This document shows positions 10,827 through 21,849 of a DNA stretch of 64,000 bases, one piece after another. The DNA comes from Leifsonia shinshuensis (GTDB lineage: Bacteria; Actinomycetota; Actinomycetes; Actinomycetales; Microbacteriaceae). The translations under genes and the position numbers were made by a program. Location of the stretch: assembly GCF_031456835.1 (NCBI RefSeq), contig NZ_JAVDVK010000001.1, forward strand, positions 1,798,001 through 1,862,000. The letters are read 5' to 3'. Every line of letters begins with the position of its first letter. Position 1 is the stretch's first letter. The notes beneath the pieces are model-generated. The model ran no database searches. It was given only the letters and a program-made list of their open reading frames with translations, and was not told where the DNA came from.

Positions 10827-12758
10827 TCAGCCGTCCGTGGCGGGCGCGTCCTCCGCGCCGGCACCCTGCACGTCCTTCGGCGCCTCGTCGGCGCTCGTCG
10901 GCGTCGGCCGGGCGGCCGCGCCGCGCTTCGCCGCGCCCGCGCCGGCCCCCGCGCCGGCCGCCGCTCCGCTCTTCGCCGCCGCGGCATCCACATCCACGAT
11001 GTCCGGGGCCTCGAGCCGGATGCGGTCGGCCGACTCGTCGTCGGGCTGCAGCTGGCTCGAGCGCTCGGCCTCGACCCGCTTGAGGTACGTGCGCACCTCG
11101 CGCTCCTCGCGGTCCTTGTCCCAGCCGAGCACGCGGGCCATCAGCGACGCGGCGACCGGCGCCGCCGAGACCCCGCGGTCCCAGGCCTCGATCGAGATGC
11201 GCGTGCGGCGGGCGAGCACGTCCTCCAGATGGAGCGCGCCCTCGTGCGACGCGGCGTACACGACCTCTGCGCCGACGTAGTCGTCGGCTCCGGGCAGCGC
11301 CTCGGCCAGCGACGGGTCCTCGCGGATGAGCGCCAGGATGTCCTCGGCGAACGTCCCGTACCGGTTGAGCAGGTGCTCGACCCGGGCGACGTGCAGGCCC
11401 GACTCCTTCGCGATGCGCCCGCGGCGGTTCCACGCCGCCTGGTACCCCTCGGCTCCGACCAGCGCGATGTCCATGGTGGTGGATGCGGGGATCTTGCCGT
11501 CGAGGGCGCTCACGGCCGAGTCGACCGCGTCCTTCGCCATCACGCGGTAGGTCGTCCACTTGCCGCCCGCGATGACGACGAGACCCGGCACCGAGTGCGC
11601 GACGAGGTGCTCTCGCGACAGCTTCGACGTCTGCTCGGACTCGCCGGCGAGCAGCGGCCGGAGGCCGGCGTACACGCCCTCGACATCCTCGCGGGTCAGC
11701 GGCACGTTGAGCACCTCGTTCACGTGCGCGAGCAGGTAGTCGATGTCCGCCGCGGTCGCCGCGGGGTGCGCCTTGTCCAGGTGCCAGTCGGTGTCCGTCG
11801 TGCCGATCAGCCAGTGGCGGCCCCACGGGATGACGAACAGCACGCTCTTCTCGGTGCGCAGCAGGAGGCCCATCGTCGACTGGAACCGGTCCCGCGGCAC
11901 GACGAGGTGGATGCCTTTGGATGCGCGCACCTTGAACTGACCGCGCTCGCCGACCATCGACTGGGTGTCGTCCGTCCAGACGCCGGTCGCGTTGACGACC
12001 TGCTTCGCGCGGATGTCGAACCGCTCGTCCGTCTCGAGGTCGTGCGCCCGCACGCCGACGACGCGCTCCCCCACCTTGATGAACCCTTCGACGCGCACCC
12101 GCGACGCGACGTGCGCGCCGTAGTGGGCGGCCGTGCGGACCAGGTTCGCGACGTACCGGGCGTCATCCACCTGGGCGTCGTAGTAGGTGATGCCGCCGAC
12201 CAGGGCGTCCTTGTTCATCGACGGGATGGCGTTGAGCACCTGCCGCTTGCTCAGGTGCCGGTGGTGCGGGACCCCCGGCGGACGGCCTCCCGAGTACGAG
12301 AAGATGTCGTAGAGCATCATGCCGGCGCCGATGTAGAAGCGCTCCCACACCCGCTTGTGCAGCGGGTAGAGGAACCGCACCGGCTTCACCAGGTGCGGGG
12401 CGATTCGCTGCAGCAGCAGTCCGCGCTCGATCAGCGCCTCCCGGACCAGCCGGAAGTCGAGCTGCTCGAGGTAGCGGATGCCGCCGTGCACGAGCTTGGA
12501 CGACCGGCTGGACGTGCCGGACGCGAAGTCGCGCGCCTCCACCAGTCCGACGCTGAGTCCGCGCGTGGCCGCGTCCACCGCCGAGCCGGCGCCGACGATG
12601 CCGCCGCCGACGACGAGGATGTCGAGCTCGGTGTCCTTCAGCGCCGCGATCGCGGCGGCCCGTTCGGCCGGGCCGAGCCGCGACGGGTATGTCACCGCCG
12701 GATTGGAGGCGGGGGTGGCGTGCCTGTTGCCGCCCGGAGCCGATTGCGTATCCGTCAT
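10827..12758 (-). CDS. glpD: glycerol-3-phosphate dehydrogenase
   Basis: This FAD-dependent, membrane-associated enzyme oxidises glycerol 3-phosphate to dihydroxyacetone phosphate and passes electrons to quinone. The N-terminal FAD-binding motif is VVGGGIVGAGSAVDAATRG near residue 50, followed by SSKLVHGGIRYLEQ, the GlpD/GlpA signature. The second signature IPWGRHWLIGTTDTDW is near residue 320, and the C-terminal GlpD domain ends near residue 560. The last 80 residues are an Ala/Gly/Pro-rich tail that looks disordered and is unusual for GlpD. The total of 643 aa exceeds the usual 560-580. The ATG at 12758 is preceded by GGGAGGGAGAACG. Confidence 0.97.
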   Translation of the reverse strand: MTDTQSAPGGNRHATPASNPAVTYPSRLGPAERAAAIAALKDTELDILVVGGGIVGAGSAVDAATRGLSVGLVEARDFASGTSSRSSKLVHGGIRYLEQLDFRLVREALIERGLLLQRIAPHLVKPVRFLYPLHKRVWERFYIGAGMMLYDIFSYSGGRPPGVPHHRHLSKRQVLNAIPSMNKDALVGGITYYDAQVDDARYVANLVRTAAHYGAHVASRVRVEGFIKVGERVVGVRAHDLETDERFDIRAKQVVNATGVWTDDTQSMVGERGQFKVRASKGIHLVVPRDRFQSTMGLLLRTEKSVLFVIPWGRHWLIGTTDTDWHLDKAHPAATAADIDYLLAHVNEVLNVPLTREDVEGVYAGLRPLLAGESEQTSKLSREHLVAHSVPGLVVIAGGKWTTYRVMAKDAVDSAVSALDGKIPASTTMDIALVGAEGYQAAWNRRGRIAKESGLHVARVEHLLNRYGTFAEDILALIREDPSLAEALPGADDYVGAEVVYAASHEGALHLEDVLARRTRISIEAWDRGVSAAPVAASLMARVLGWDKDREEREVRTYLKRVEAERSSQLQPDDESADRIRLEAPDIVDVDAAAAKSGAAAGAGAGAGAAKRGAAARPTPTSADEAPKDVQGAGAEDAPATDG

Positions 12759-12798
12759 CGTTCTCTCCCTCCCCGACCATCTTCGGCCGGCGTCAGTG

Positions 12799-13923
12799 CT
12801 ACTGCGTCCGGTAGGGCGCGACCACGACCTCGACGCGCTGGAACTCCTTCAGGTCCGAGTATCCCGTCGTCGCCATGCTCCGGCGCAAGGCTCCCACCAG
12901 ATTCGCAGAGCCCTCGGCGACCGGGGCCGGTCCGTAGAGGATCTCCTCGAGCGGCGCGACCTGGCCCACCGCGACGCGGTTGCCGCGCGGCAGCTGCGAG
13001 TGGTGCGCCTCGGCGCCCCAGTGCCAGCCGCCTCCCGGAGCATCGGTCGCACGGGCGAGGGTCGTGCCGAGCATGACCGCGTCGGCGCCGCAGGCGATCG
13101 CCTTGACGATGTCGCCCGAGCTGCCGAGGCCGCCGTCGGCGATCACGTGCACGTAGCGGCCGCCGGACTCGTCCATGTAGTCGCGTCGGGCTCCGGCGAC
13201 GTCGGCCACGGCGGTGGCCATGGGCGCGTGGATGCCCAGGGTCGAGCGGGTGGTGGATGCGGCTCCCCCGCCGAAGCCGACGAGCACGCCGGCCGCACCG
13301 GTGCGCATCAGGTGCAGCGCCGCGGTGTAGGTGGCGGCGCCGCCGACGATCACGGGCACATCCAGCTCGTAGATGAACTTCTTGAGGTTGAGCGGCTCGA
13401 CGTTCTTCGAGACGTGCTCGGCTGACACGGTGGTGCCGCGGATGACGAACAGGTCGACGCCCGCGTCGACCACGGTCTCGTAGAGCTCTTGCGTGCGCTG
13501 CGGCGACAGGGCGCCGGCGACCGTGACGCCACCCTCGCGGATCTCGGCGAGGCGGCGGGTGACCAGCTCCGGCTTGATCGGCTCGGAGTAGATCTCCTGC
13601 ATGCGCGCGGTGGCCCGCTCGGCCGGGAGCTCGCGGATCTCGGCGAGCAGCGGCTCCGGGTCCTCATAGCGGGTCCACAGGCCTTCGAGGTCGAGCACGC
13701 CGAGGCCGCCCAGCTGGCCCATCATGATGGCGGTGGTCGGCGAGACGACGGAGTCCATCGGCGCCGCGATGAACGGGATGGCGAACTGGTACGCGTCGAT
13801 CGTCCAGGAGACCGAGACGTCCTCCGGGTCACGGGTGCGGCGGCTCGGAACCACCGCGACGTCGTCGAAGGCGTACACACGGCGGGCGCGCTTGGCGCGC
13901 CCGATCTCGATCTCCATACTCAC
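12799..13923 (-). CDS. guaB3: GuaB3-family IMP dehydrogenase-related protein
   Basis: The product is a 374-aa TIM-barrel protein of the IMP dehydrogenase/GMP reductase family without the CBS-domain pair, the hallmark of actinobacterial and cyanobacterial GuaB3. Visible motifs are IPFIAAPMDSVVSPTTA near residue 50 and DGGLGSSGDIVKAIACGADAVMLGT near residue 240 (quoted in two parts in the family as IADGGLGSSGD and ADAVMLGT). It has no obvious catalytic cysteine loop of the GPGSICTT type, so whether it acts as an IMP dehydrogenase or a GMP reductase is open. It lies 40 bp after glpD in the reverse direction of transcription and 1.3 kb from guaB. Confidence 0.93.
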   Translation of the reverse strand: MSMEIEIGRAKRARRVYAFDDVAVVPSRRTRDPEDVSVSWTIDAYQFAIPFIAAPMDSVVSPTTAIMMGQLGGLGVLDLEGLWTRYEDPEPLLAEIRELPAERATARMQEIYSEPIKPELVTRRLAEIREGGVTVAGALSPQRTQELYETVVDAGVDLFVIRGTTVSAEHVSKNVEPLNLKKFIYELDVPVIVGGAATYTAALHLMRTGAAGVLVGFGGGAASTTRSTLGIHAPMATAVADVAGARRDYMDESGGRYVHVIADGGLGSSGDIVKAIACGADAVMLGTTLARATDAPGGGWHWGAEAHHSQLPRGNRVAVGQVAPLEEILYGPAPVAEGSANLVGALRRSMATTGYSDLKEFQRVEVVVAPYRTQ

Positions 13924-14026
13924 GCGCTTCAGTCTAGGCCGCCGGTCCCTCCGGGCCAGTGCGCGCGCCCGCGACCGCCGTCGGACGCGGCTCTAGGTCG
14001 GAGGGTCCCCGCGGTGGGATGGTGGG

Positions 14027-15187
14027 GTGGTGACCGTCGAAGCCGAACCACTCAGCCGCCTCCGCCAGCGCACCAGTGAGAAGTGGCGCGCCTACCCCGA
14101 GGACGTCCTCCCGCTGTTCGTCGCCGAGATGGACTACCCGCTCGCCCCGGCCGTCGCCGAGGCGCTGCATGCGGCGGTCGACCGCAACGACACCGGGTAC
14201 ATCGGCCCCGACGACCGCACCCAGCGGGCCTTCGCACGGTTCGCGCGCGACCGCTGGGGCTGGGAGGTCGAACCGGCGCGTACCCGGACGACGACGGATG
14301 TCGGCGTGGTGATCGTCGAATCCCTCCGGATGCTCATCGAGCCCGGCGACCGCGTCGTCATCACCCCGCCGGTCTACCCGCCCTTCTTCGACTTCATCCC
14401 GGAGGCCGGCGGCGTGGTCGAGGAGGTGCCGCTGATGGAGGGCGGGGCCGACGGCCGCGGCTGGGCCCTCGACGTCGATGGCCTGGAGCGCGCCTTCGCC
14501 GGGGGCGCGAAGGCGTTCCTGCTGTGCAACCCGCACAACCCGCTCGGGCTCGTCCACCCGCGGGAGGAGCTGGAGGCCGTGGCCGCGCTGGCCGCGCGCC
14601 ACGGCGTGTGGGTCGTGAGCGACGAGGTGCACGCGCCGCTGACGCACTCCGACGCGACGTTCACCCCGTTCCTGTCCGTCTCCGACGAAGCGCGGCGGGT
14701 GGGTATCGCGGCCCATGCGGCGAGCAAGGCGTGGAACCTCGCCGGGCTGAAGTGCGCGCTGTTCGTGACGGCCTCGCGCGAGCAGTCGCAGCGCATCCAC
14801 GCGCTCCCGATCGAGGTGGAGGTGCGGACCAGCCAGTTCGGCCGCATCGCCACGGAGGCCGCCTACCGCTCGGCGCGCAGCTGGCTGGATGGCGCGCTGG
14901 AGGCGATCGAATCCAATCGCGCACTGCTCTCGCTGCTGCTCACCGACCGGCTGCCGCGCGTGCGCTACCGGGAGCCGCTGGCCGGCTACCTGGCGTGGCT
15001 CGACTTCCGCGAACTCGGCTGGGGCGACGACCCGGCCGCCCGCATCCTGAACGAGGCCCGCGTCGCCGTCAACCCCGGCACCGACTTCGGGCGCCAGGGC
15101 GCCGGGTTCGTCCGGCTGAACTTCGCCTGCTCGCCGGAGGTGCTGACCGAGGCCGTCGACCGCATCGCCGAGCTGACCCGGCACTGA
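14027..15187 (+). CDS. PatB/MalY-family PLP-dependent C-S lyase (cystathionine beta-lyase type)
   Basis: This is a fold-type I aminotransferase-like enzyme of 386 aa. The PLP lysine lies in AASKAWNLAGLKCA near residue 232. The Asn in LLCNPHNPLG (residues 165-174) and the Asp/Tyr-type site VVSDEVHAPLTH near residue 200 are also typical of the MalY/PatB group. These enzymes cleave C-S bonds of cystathionine and cysteine conjugates. Tandem GTG codons at 14027 and 14030 are both possible starts. The gene lies alone on the plus strand between guaB3 (divergent) and guaB (convergent), with the palindromic repeat just after its stop. Substrate is not determined by sequence. Confidence 0.9.
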   Translation: MVTVEAEPLSRLRQRTSEKWRAYPEDVLPLFVAEMDYPLAPAVAEALHAAVDRNDTGYIGPDDRTQRAFARFARDRWGWEVEPARTRTTTDVGVVIVESLRMLIEPGDRVVITPPVYPPFFDFIPEAGGVVEEVPLMEGGADGRGWALDVDGLERAFAGGAKAFLLCNPHNPLGLVHPREELEAVAALAARHGVWVVSDEVHAPLTHSDATFTPFLSVSDEARRVGIAAHAASKAWNLAGLKCALFVTASREQSQRIHALPIEVEVRTSQFGRIATEAAYRSARSWLDGALEAIESNRALLSLLLTDRLPRVRYREPLAGYLAWLDFRELGWGDDPAARILNEARVAVNPGTDFGRQGAGFVRLNFACSPEVLTEAVDRIAELTRH

Positions 15188-15195
15188 CCCGGTCG

Positions 15196-15263
15196 CGACT
15201 GCTGCGTTTCGGAACGTCTGCGCCGGGGCGACCCGCCGCAGACGTTCCGAACGACCGCAGTCG
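15196..15263. repeat. 68-bp palindromic intergenic repeat, copy A
   Basis: This element almost fills the 81-bp gap between the convergent C-S lyase gene and guaB. Outer arms CGACTGC and GCAGTCG continue into a nearly complete stem with TTTCGGAACGTCTGCG on the left and CGCAGACGTTCCGAA on the right, around the loop CCGGGGCGACCCGC. Such a hairpin may also end transcription from both sides. Confidence 0.9.
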
Positions 15264-15268
15264 TCGGA

Positions 15269-16804
<1,536 letters not shown>

Positions 16805-16867
16805 TCAATGGTAACGGCAGAAACTGGGCGGCTATTCCGCCGATCAGGGTCCGGGATCTGGTGGGTT

Positions 16868-17839
16868 TCAGTCGACCGGCGCGAGGTCGAGCTCCGCGGC
16901 GCGCTTACCCTGACGCGCGGCCACGATCATGTCGACGCTGAGGATGATGAGCGCGAGCCACACGATCGCGAAACCGACCCAGCGCTCGGGCGGCATCGCC
17001 TCGTGCAGCACCGCGACGCCGACGATGAACTGGATGAACGGGGCGAAGTACTGGATGAAGCCCATGTAGACGAGCGGCAGCCGCCGGGAGGCCGCGGCGA
17101 AGAACAGCAGCGGCACGGCCGTGATCACTCCCGCCCCGGCGAGCAGGACCGTGTGCCAGGGACCGGCGGAGCCGATCGTGAGGCCGGCGGTGACGCCGAC
17201 GACGACCAGCTGGATGATGGCGACCGGGGTCAGCCACATGGTCTCCAGGGTGAGCCCCGAAAGAGCATCCACCCGTCCGCCGACGCGCTTCTTGATGAGC
17301 CCGTAGAAGCCGAACGAGAACGCGAGGATGAGCGCGATCCACGGAACCGAGCCGTATCCGACGGCCAGGACAATGACCGCGACGACGCTCACGCCGACGG
17401 CGACCCACTGGGCGATCCGGAGGCGCTCGCGCTGGACCAGCACACCCAGGAACACGGTCACGATCGGGTTGATGAAGTACCCGAGCGCCGCCTCCACGAC
17501 GTGGCCGCTGACCGTGGCGAGAACGTAGGTCTGCCAGTTCACGTAGATGAACGCGCCGGCGAGGCCCATCGTGAGGAGGACCCGCCCATCCCGCAGCAGC
17601 GCCGCGAACCGGCCCCACGACCGCGTGACGGTCAGCGCGATGGCGCAGAAGACCAGCGAGAAGATGACCCGCCACGCCACGATCTCCCACGCGCCGGCCG
17701 GGGCGAGCGCGAGGAAGTAGATCGGGAGGATGCCCCAGAGGACGTACGCGGAGACCGCGTACACCAGCCCGGAGGTGCGGTGCGAGGAGAGGTCGTCAGG
17801 CTGTGCCACTCGCACGACTCTACCGCCGCCCGCAGACAC
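16868..17839 (-). CDS. rarD: RarD-type EamA-family transporter
   Basis: The 323-aa product has ten transmembrane helices and the RarD signature near the N-terminus (YVLWGILPIYFLAL) and WRVIFSLVF. RarD was named for chloramphenicol sensitivity, but its natural substrate is uncertain; the family is part of the drug/metabolite transporter superfamily. An alternative start is the GTG near 17815 (VAQPDDLSS). The stretch 16772-16867 upstream of guaB and downstream of this gene holds no recognisable feature. A terminator and groES lie upstream. Confidence 0.85.
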   Translation of the reverse strand: MSAGGGRVVRVAQPDDLSSHRTSGLVYAVSAYVLWGILPIYFLALAPAGAWEIVAWRVIFSLVFCAIALTVTRSWGRFAALLRDGRVLLTMGLAGAFIYVNWQTYVLATVSGHVVEAALGYFINPIVTVFLGVLVQRERLRIAQWVAVGVSVVAVIVLAVGYGSVPWIALILAFSFGFYGLIKKRVGGRVDALSGLTLETMWLTPVAIIQLVVVGVTAGLTIGSAGPWHTVLLAGAGVITAVPLLFFAAASRRLPLVYMGFIQYFAPFIQFIVGVAVLHEAMPPERWVGFAIVWLALIILSVDMIVAARQGKRAAELDLAPVD

Positions 17840-17882
17840 CCCCGCCCCCCGGCGCCGCGGCAGACATCACCGCAGACACGAC

Positions 17883-17915
17883 GACGGCCCGGCTGCTCAG
17901 AGCAGCCGGGCCGTC
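17883..17915 (-). terminator. intrinsic terminator after groES
   Basis: A 15-bp perfect stem, arms GACGGCCCGGCTGCT and AGCAGCCGGGCCGTC, with a 3-nt loop lies 14 bp after the groES stop. It separates groES from the rarD gene, so groES appears monocistronic. Confidence 0.88.
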
Positions 17916-17929
17916 GGAAGAAGGGTGCG

Positions 17930-18226
17930 TCAGCGGACGACGACCGCGAGCACGTCGCGGGCCGAGAGGACCAGGTAGTCCTCGCCGCCGAACTTGACCT
18001 CGGTGCCACCGTACTTGGAGTAGATGACCTTGTCGCCCACGGCGACGTCGAGGGGGACGCGGTTGCCGTTGTCGTCGATGCGGCCCGGGCCCACGGCGAC
18101 GACCTCGCCCTCCTGCGGCTTCTCCTTGGCGGTGTCGGGGATGACCAGACCGGAAGCAGTGGTCTGCTCAGCCTCGACCTGCTTGATGACGATGCGATCC
18201 TCGAGCGGCTTGATGGAGACCGACAC
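17930..18226 (-). CDS. groES: co-chaperonin GroES
   Basis: The 98-aa product is the 10-kDa lid of the GroEL chaperonin. Family residues are clear: [13 protein letters not shown] at the N-terminus, the mobile-loop region [19 protein letters not shown], and [16 protein letters not shown]. The start is the GTG at 18226, because GGAAAGGGG lies just upstream and the family begins here; the open frame continues 17 codons upstream without similarity. No groEL follows: the next gene is rarD beyond a terminator. A CIRCE operator lies 45 bp upstream of the start, so HrcA control is expected. Confidence 0.97.
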   Translation of the reverse strand: MSVSIKPLEDRIVIKQVEAEQTTASGLVIPDTAKEKPQEGEVVAVGPGRIDDNGNRVPLDVAVGDKVIYSKYGGTEVKFGGEDYLVLSARDVLAVVVR

Positions 18227-18270
18227 GTTGACCCCTTTCCTGTGAAGAACAGTGTCTCGACTAAGACTGA

Positions 18271-18297
18271 TTAGCAAACTCGCAGTGAGAGTGCTAA
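18271..18297 (-). promoter_or_regulatory. CIRCE operator (HrcA site) upstream of groES
   Basis: The inverted repeat reads TTAGCAAAC, nine bases, GAGTGCTAA. This matches the CIRCE consensus TTAGCACTC-N9-GAGTGCTAA with two mismatches in one arm and none in the other. Position directly upstream of groES supports repression by HrcA and induction by heat. Confidence 0.9.
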
Positions 18298-18358
18298 CAC
18301 GAGTCTAGGGGGTGCGTTAGCAGTCCCGCAACGTGAGTGCCAGGGTAGCCTGGACGCC

Positions 18359-19546
18359 ATGGAACGGTCCGAGCTGGTCGCACTGCTGAGCCCCGAGGGC
18401 CTGCGCCTGCTCGACTCGCTCCCGCCGTACCGCAGCGAGCGCGACGTGCTGCGGATCGTCTCCGACCTGCGCAAGCAGGGGCACTCTCCCGCCCTCGTGG
18501 CCGCCGTCCTGACGCAGTCGAAGCTGCGCCGCAAGGCCCAGGCCAAGTTCGGCGACTTCGCCGCGAGCATGCTCTTCACGGAGGCCGGCCTGGAGCAGGC
18601 GACCCGGCTGCCGGTCGCCGCGCGTCACGCCGGACGGTTCCGCGCCGCCGGGCTGCACCGCGTCGCCGACCTCGGCTGCGGGATCGGCGGCGACGCCCTG
18701 GCCCTGGCCGCTCTCGAGCTCGAGGTGACCGCTGTGGAGGCCGACGAGGTCACCGCGGCGATCGCGTCCTTCAATCTCGCGCCGTTCCCGACGGCGACCG
18801 TCGAACACGGCCGGGCCGAGGATGTGGACCTCCGGACCGTCGACGGCGTGTTCCTCGACCCCGCCCGCCGCACCGCCGGGCACACGCAGACCGAGCGCCT
18901 CGTCGACCCCGACGACTACACTCCGTCGCTCGGTTTCGCGTACGAGCTGGCGACCGGCCGCTCGGTCGGCCTCAAGCTCGGCCCGGGTTTCGACCGCGAT
19001 CTCATCCCCTCGAACGCGGAAGCGCAGTGGGTGTCGGCGGACGGGCAGGTCGTCGAGCTGGGCCTCTGGTTCGGGGCGCTGGCCCGCCCGGGCATCCGGC
19101 GAGCCGCCCTCGTGCTCCGCGGCGACCAGGCGGACGAGCTGGTCGCGGACGCGGACAGCGAGGACGAGGAGACCGGGCCCCTCGGCGAGTACCTCTACGA
19201 ACCGGACGGCGCCGTCATCCGCGCCCGCCTCATCGGCGACCTCGCCCGGCGCATCGACGGGCGGATGCTCTCCGAGCAGATCGCCTACATCACCGCCGAC
19301 GCCCCCGTGGAGACGCCGTTTGCCGCCGGTTTCCGGGTCCTCGAGACCCTGCCGTACGGCGAGAAGGACCTGAAACGCGCGCTGCGTCAGCGCGGGATCG
19401 GCACCCTGGAGATCAAGAAGCGCGGCGTCGATGTGGACCCCGCGGCCCTGCGCCGTCGGCTCGCCCTCAACGGCGACCGCCCGGCCACCCTGATCCTCAC
19501 CAGGGTGGCCGGGCGGCACACGGCTCTGCTCGCCGAGCGGCTCTGA
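18359..19546 (+). CDS. class I SAM-dependent methyltransferase with THUMP-like C-terminal domain
   Basis: The 395-aa product has an N-terminal helical region (residues 1-80), a Rossmann methyltransferase core with SAM motif VADLGCGIGGDALAL near residue 103, the acidic motif VTAVEADE and the substrate motif FLDPARR near residue 165. The C-terminal 80 residues match the THUMP-like domain of actinobacterial RNA-methyltransferase relatives (GIGTLEIKKRGVDVDP). A role in RNA methylation is inferred from this domain; the target is unknown. The gene starts divergently from groES, and its stop abuts the stop of the DUF4190 gene with no gap. Confidence 0.87.
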   Translation: MERSELVALLSPEGLRLLDSLPPYRSERDVLRIVSDLRKQGHSPALVAAVLTQSKLRRKAQAKFGDFAASMLFTEAGLEQATRLPVAARHAGRFRAAGLHRVADLGCGIGGDALALAALELEVTAVEADEVTAAIASFNLAPFPTATVEHGRAEDVDLRTVDGVFLDPARRTAGHTQTERLVDPDDYTPSLGFAYELATGRSVGLKLGPGFDRDLIPSNAEAQWVSADGQVVELGLWFGALARPGIRRAALVLRGDQADELVADADSEDEETGPLGEYLYEPDGAVIRARLIGDLARRIDGRMLSEQIAYITADAPVETPFAAGFRVLETLPYGEKDLKRALRQRGIGTLEIKKRGVDVDPAALRRRLALNGDRPATLILTRVAGRHTALLAERL

Positions 19547-20134
19547 TCAGCCTCCGTAGTTGTTGCCGTAGGTGGCGAGGCTGGCGAAGATGATCGCGAG
19601 GAAGATCCAGTAGATGATCGCGATCGCGATGCTGACGAAACCGAGGATGATACCGGTCAGCCAGAAGCCGCGAGCCTGCGGCTCCTTGCGGCGGCCGATG
19701 AAACCGAGGACGACCGCGGCGATGCCGAACAGGAATCCGATGCCCCACGCGAGGTTGAGCACGATGCCGACGATGCCGCCGACGAGTGAGAGGATGCTCA
19801 GGATCGGCGACTTGGCGGCCGGCTGCCCGTAGGGCTGCGCGTAGCCCGGAGCGGGCTGACCGTACGCCGGCTGACCGTAACCCGGCTGGCCCGGCTGCTG
19901 GCCGTAGGGCTGCTGCCCGTACGGCTGCTGACCATACGGCTGCTGGTAGCCCGGCGCCGGCGGCTGCTGGCCGTATCCCGGGGCAGGCGGCTGCTGGCCG
20001 TAGTCCGGCGCGGGCGGAGGCGGCGGCGGAACGGCGCCGGTGTCGCCTGCGGGCGGCTGGGGCGCGGCCGGCGGGACGGACCCGTTCTGCGCGTTCGGGT
20101 CCACCGGCTCGGCGGGGGTGTTCGGATCGGTCAT
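19547..20134 (-). CDS. DUF4190 membrane protein with PYGQQ repeats
   Basis: The 195-aa product has a Pro/Gln/Gly/Tyr-rich N-terminal half with tandem PYGQQ and APGYGQQ units (residues 45-110) and a C-terminal DUF4190 domain with two or three hydrophobic segments (residues 120-185). The low-complexity half is probably cytoplasmic and disordered. The function is unknown. The ATG at 20134 is chosen since AAGGAG lies 10 nt upstream; another ATG at 20143 is possible. A long upstream open extension has no coding character. The 20135-20257 gap to tsaD holds nothing recognisable. Confidence 0.86.
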   Translation of the reverse strand: MTDPNTPAEPVDPNAQNGSVPPAAPQPPAGDTGAVPPPPPPAPDYGQQPPAPGYGQQPPAPGYQQPYGQQPYGQQPYGQQPGQPGYGQPAYGQPAPGYAQPYGQPAAKSPILSILSLVGGIVGIVLNLAWGIGFLFGIAAVVLGFIGRRKEPQARGFWLTGIILGFVSIAIAIIYWIFLAIIFASLATYGNNYGG

Positions 20135-20257
20135 GGGACCCATCTCCTTCAGTGGAAGTCGTCGTTCGGCGTCCCGTCCGGGAAGCTCCGCTTCCTGAGA
20201 GAACGCTGTATCAGGTCCATCGTGACAGGGTGCGCGCGGGGGTGTCAACGCACGACG

Positions 20258-21340
20258 TCAGCGGGTGACCTGAATCTCCGTCACCGGGAGCGTCGAGTCG
20301 GCCGAGAATGTCAGCTCGCTGGGCGCATGCCCGGCCAGGATGAGCTGCGCGCCGAGTGCCGCGATCATCGCGCCGTTGTCGGTGCACAGCGACAGGGCCG
20401 GGATGCGCAGCGCGACGCCCGCCTCCGCCGCGCGCTGCACGGCGAGCTGCCGCACCCGGGCGTTCGCGACGACCCCGCCGCCGAGCAGCAACCGGGGGAC
20501 GCCGTGGTCGCGGCAGGCGGCCAGCGCCTTCGTGATCAGCACATCCACGACCGCCTCCCGGAAGGATGCGGCCACGTCGGCGACCGGCACCTCCTCCCCG
20601 GCGTCCTGCCGCTGCTCCACCCAGCGGGCGACCGCCGTCTTGAGCCCCGAGAACGAGAAGTCGTACCGGTGGTTCTCCAGGTCCTTCGGCCGCGTGAGCC
20701 CCCGCGGGAAGCGGATGGCGGCCGGATCGCCGTCCGCGGCGACCCGGTCGATCTGCGGACCGCCCGGATACGGCAGGCCGAGCACCCGCGCGACCTTGTC
20801 GAACGCCTCGCCCGCGGCGTCGTCGATGGTCTCGCCGAGCAGCTCGACATCCGACACCAGGTCGCGCACCAGGAGGAGCGAGGTGTGGCCTCCGGAGACC
20901 AGCAGCGCGATCGTCGGGAGCTCGACGGGATGGCCGGGGCCGCCCGACGCATCCAGCAGGTCCGCGCCGACGTGCCCGACCAGGTGATTGACGGCGTACA
21001 GCGGCTTGCCCAGGGAGACGGCGAGCGCCTTCGCGGCGCCGACCCCGACCATCAGCGCGCCCGAGAGCCCCGGACCGCTCGTGACCGCGATCGCGTCCAC
21101 GTCGGCCAGCTCGATGCCGGCATCCGCGATCGCGGTGCGGAGCGTGGGCTCGAGCGCTTCGAGATGGGCGCGCGCCGCGACCTCGGGGACCACGCCGCCG
21201 TAGCGGGCGTGCTCCTCCATCGACGACGCGATCGTGTTCGCCAGCAGGGTCGTGCCGCGCACGATGCCGACGCCGGTCTCGTCGCACGAGGTCTCGATGC
21301 CGAGAACCAGGGGTCCGGAGTCCGTGGCTGCGATGGTCAT
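20258..21340 (-). CDS. tsaD: tRNA t6A37 threonylcarbamoyltransferase TsaD
   Basis: TsaD transfers the threonylcarbamoyl group to A37 of ANN-decoding tRNAs, in a complex with TsaB and TsaE. The N-terminal signature [16 protein letters not shown] is near residue 12 and [17 protein letters not shown] near residue 46. The metal-binding HxxxH pair is in NHLVGHVGA near residue 115, and LVSGGHTSL and GLVSG-type nucleotide motifs follow. The length of 360 aa is normal. The start overlaps the rimI stop as ATGA, so translation is probably coupled. Confidence 0.97.
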   Translation of the reverse strand: MTIAATDSGPLVLGIETSCDETGVGIVRGTTLLANTIASSMEEHARYGGVVPEVAARAHLEALEPTLRTAIADAGIELADVDAIAVTSGPGLSGALMVGVGAAKALAVSLGKPLYAVNHLVGHVGADLLDASGGPGHPVELPTIALLVSGGHTSLLLVRDLVSDVELLGETIDDAAGEAFDKVARVLGLPYPGGPQIDRVAADGDPAAIRFPRGLTRPKDLENHRYDFSFSGLKTAVARWVEQRQDAGEEVPVADVAASFREAVVDVLITKALAACRDHGVPRLLLGGGVVANARVRQLAVQRAAEAGVALRIPALSLCTDNGAMIAALGAQLILAGHAPSELTFSADSTLPVTEIQVTR

Positions 21341-21849
21341 GCGATCGTCGTCTCCGGGCTGGGGACGGTGAGGCGCATCACGATCGCGTCCACGCCGTCC
21401 GGCTGGTAGTAGCGGGGCCGCACGCCGATCTCCTCGAAGCCGAGCGCGCGGTAGAGCGTCTGCGCGCCGGGGTTGTCGGCGCGCACTTCGAGGAAGACCT
21501 CGCGCGCTCCGCGCCGCCGGGCCTCCCCGATCAGGGCGAGCATGAGCGTGCGCCCGAGGCCGCGACGGCGCGCCTGCGGCGCGACGGCGATGGTCTGGAT
21601 GTCGCCCTCACCGGCCCCGCGCGGCGCCAGCAGACCGGCATAGCCGTCGATGCGGTCGGGCGCTCCGGGCTCGAAGGCGACGAGGTAGTAGCCGTGCTCA
21701 CCGGTGACCTCGGAGAGCATCGAGCGCTCCGACCAGGCGTCCGTGACGAACACCGAGCGCTCGAGCTCCATGATCGCCGGGACGTCGTCGCGCGATGCGC
21801 GGCGCAGCTCGTAGGCGACGTGCGCGTTCGCAGCCGGCTCGACGGTCAT
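21337..21849 (-). CDS. rimI: ribosomal-protein alanine N-acetyltransferase RimI (GNAT)
   Basis: The 170-aa GNAT enzyme has the acetyl-CoA motif [19 protein letters not shown] near residue 92 and the C-terminal [14 protein letters not shown] typical of RimI. In this neighbourhood (tsaB-rimI-tsaD) the family acetylates the N-terminus of ribosomal protein S18 or other proteins. Both ends overlap neighbours by 4 bp (ATGA). The start is the ATG at 21849; a longer upstream frame is the tsaB region read in another phase. Confidence 0.93.
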   Translation of the reverse strand: MTVEPAANAHVAYELRRASRDDVPAIMELERSVFVTDAWSERSMLSEVTGEHGYYLVAFEPGAPDRIDGYAGLLAPRGAGEGDIQTIAVAPQARRRGLGRTLMLALIGEARRRGAREVFLEVRADNPGAQTLYRALGFEEIGVRPRYYQPDGVDAIVMRLTVPSPETTIA

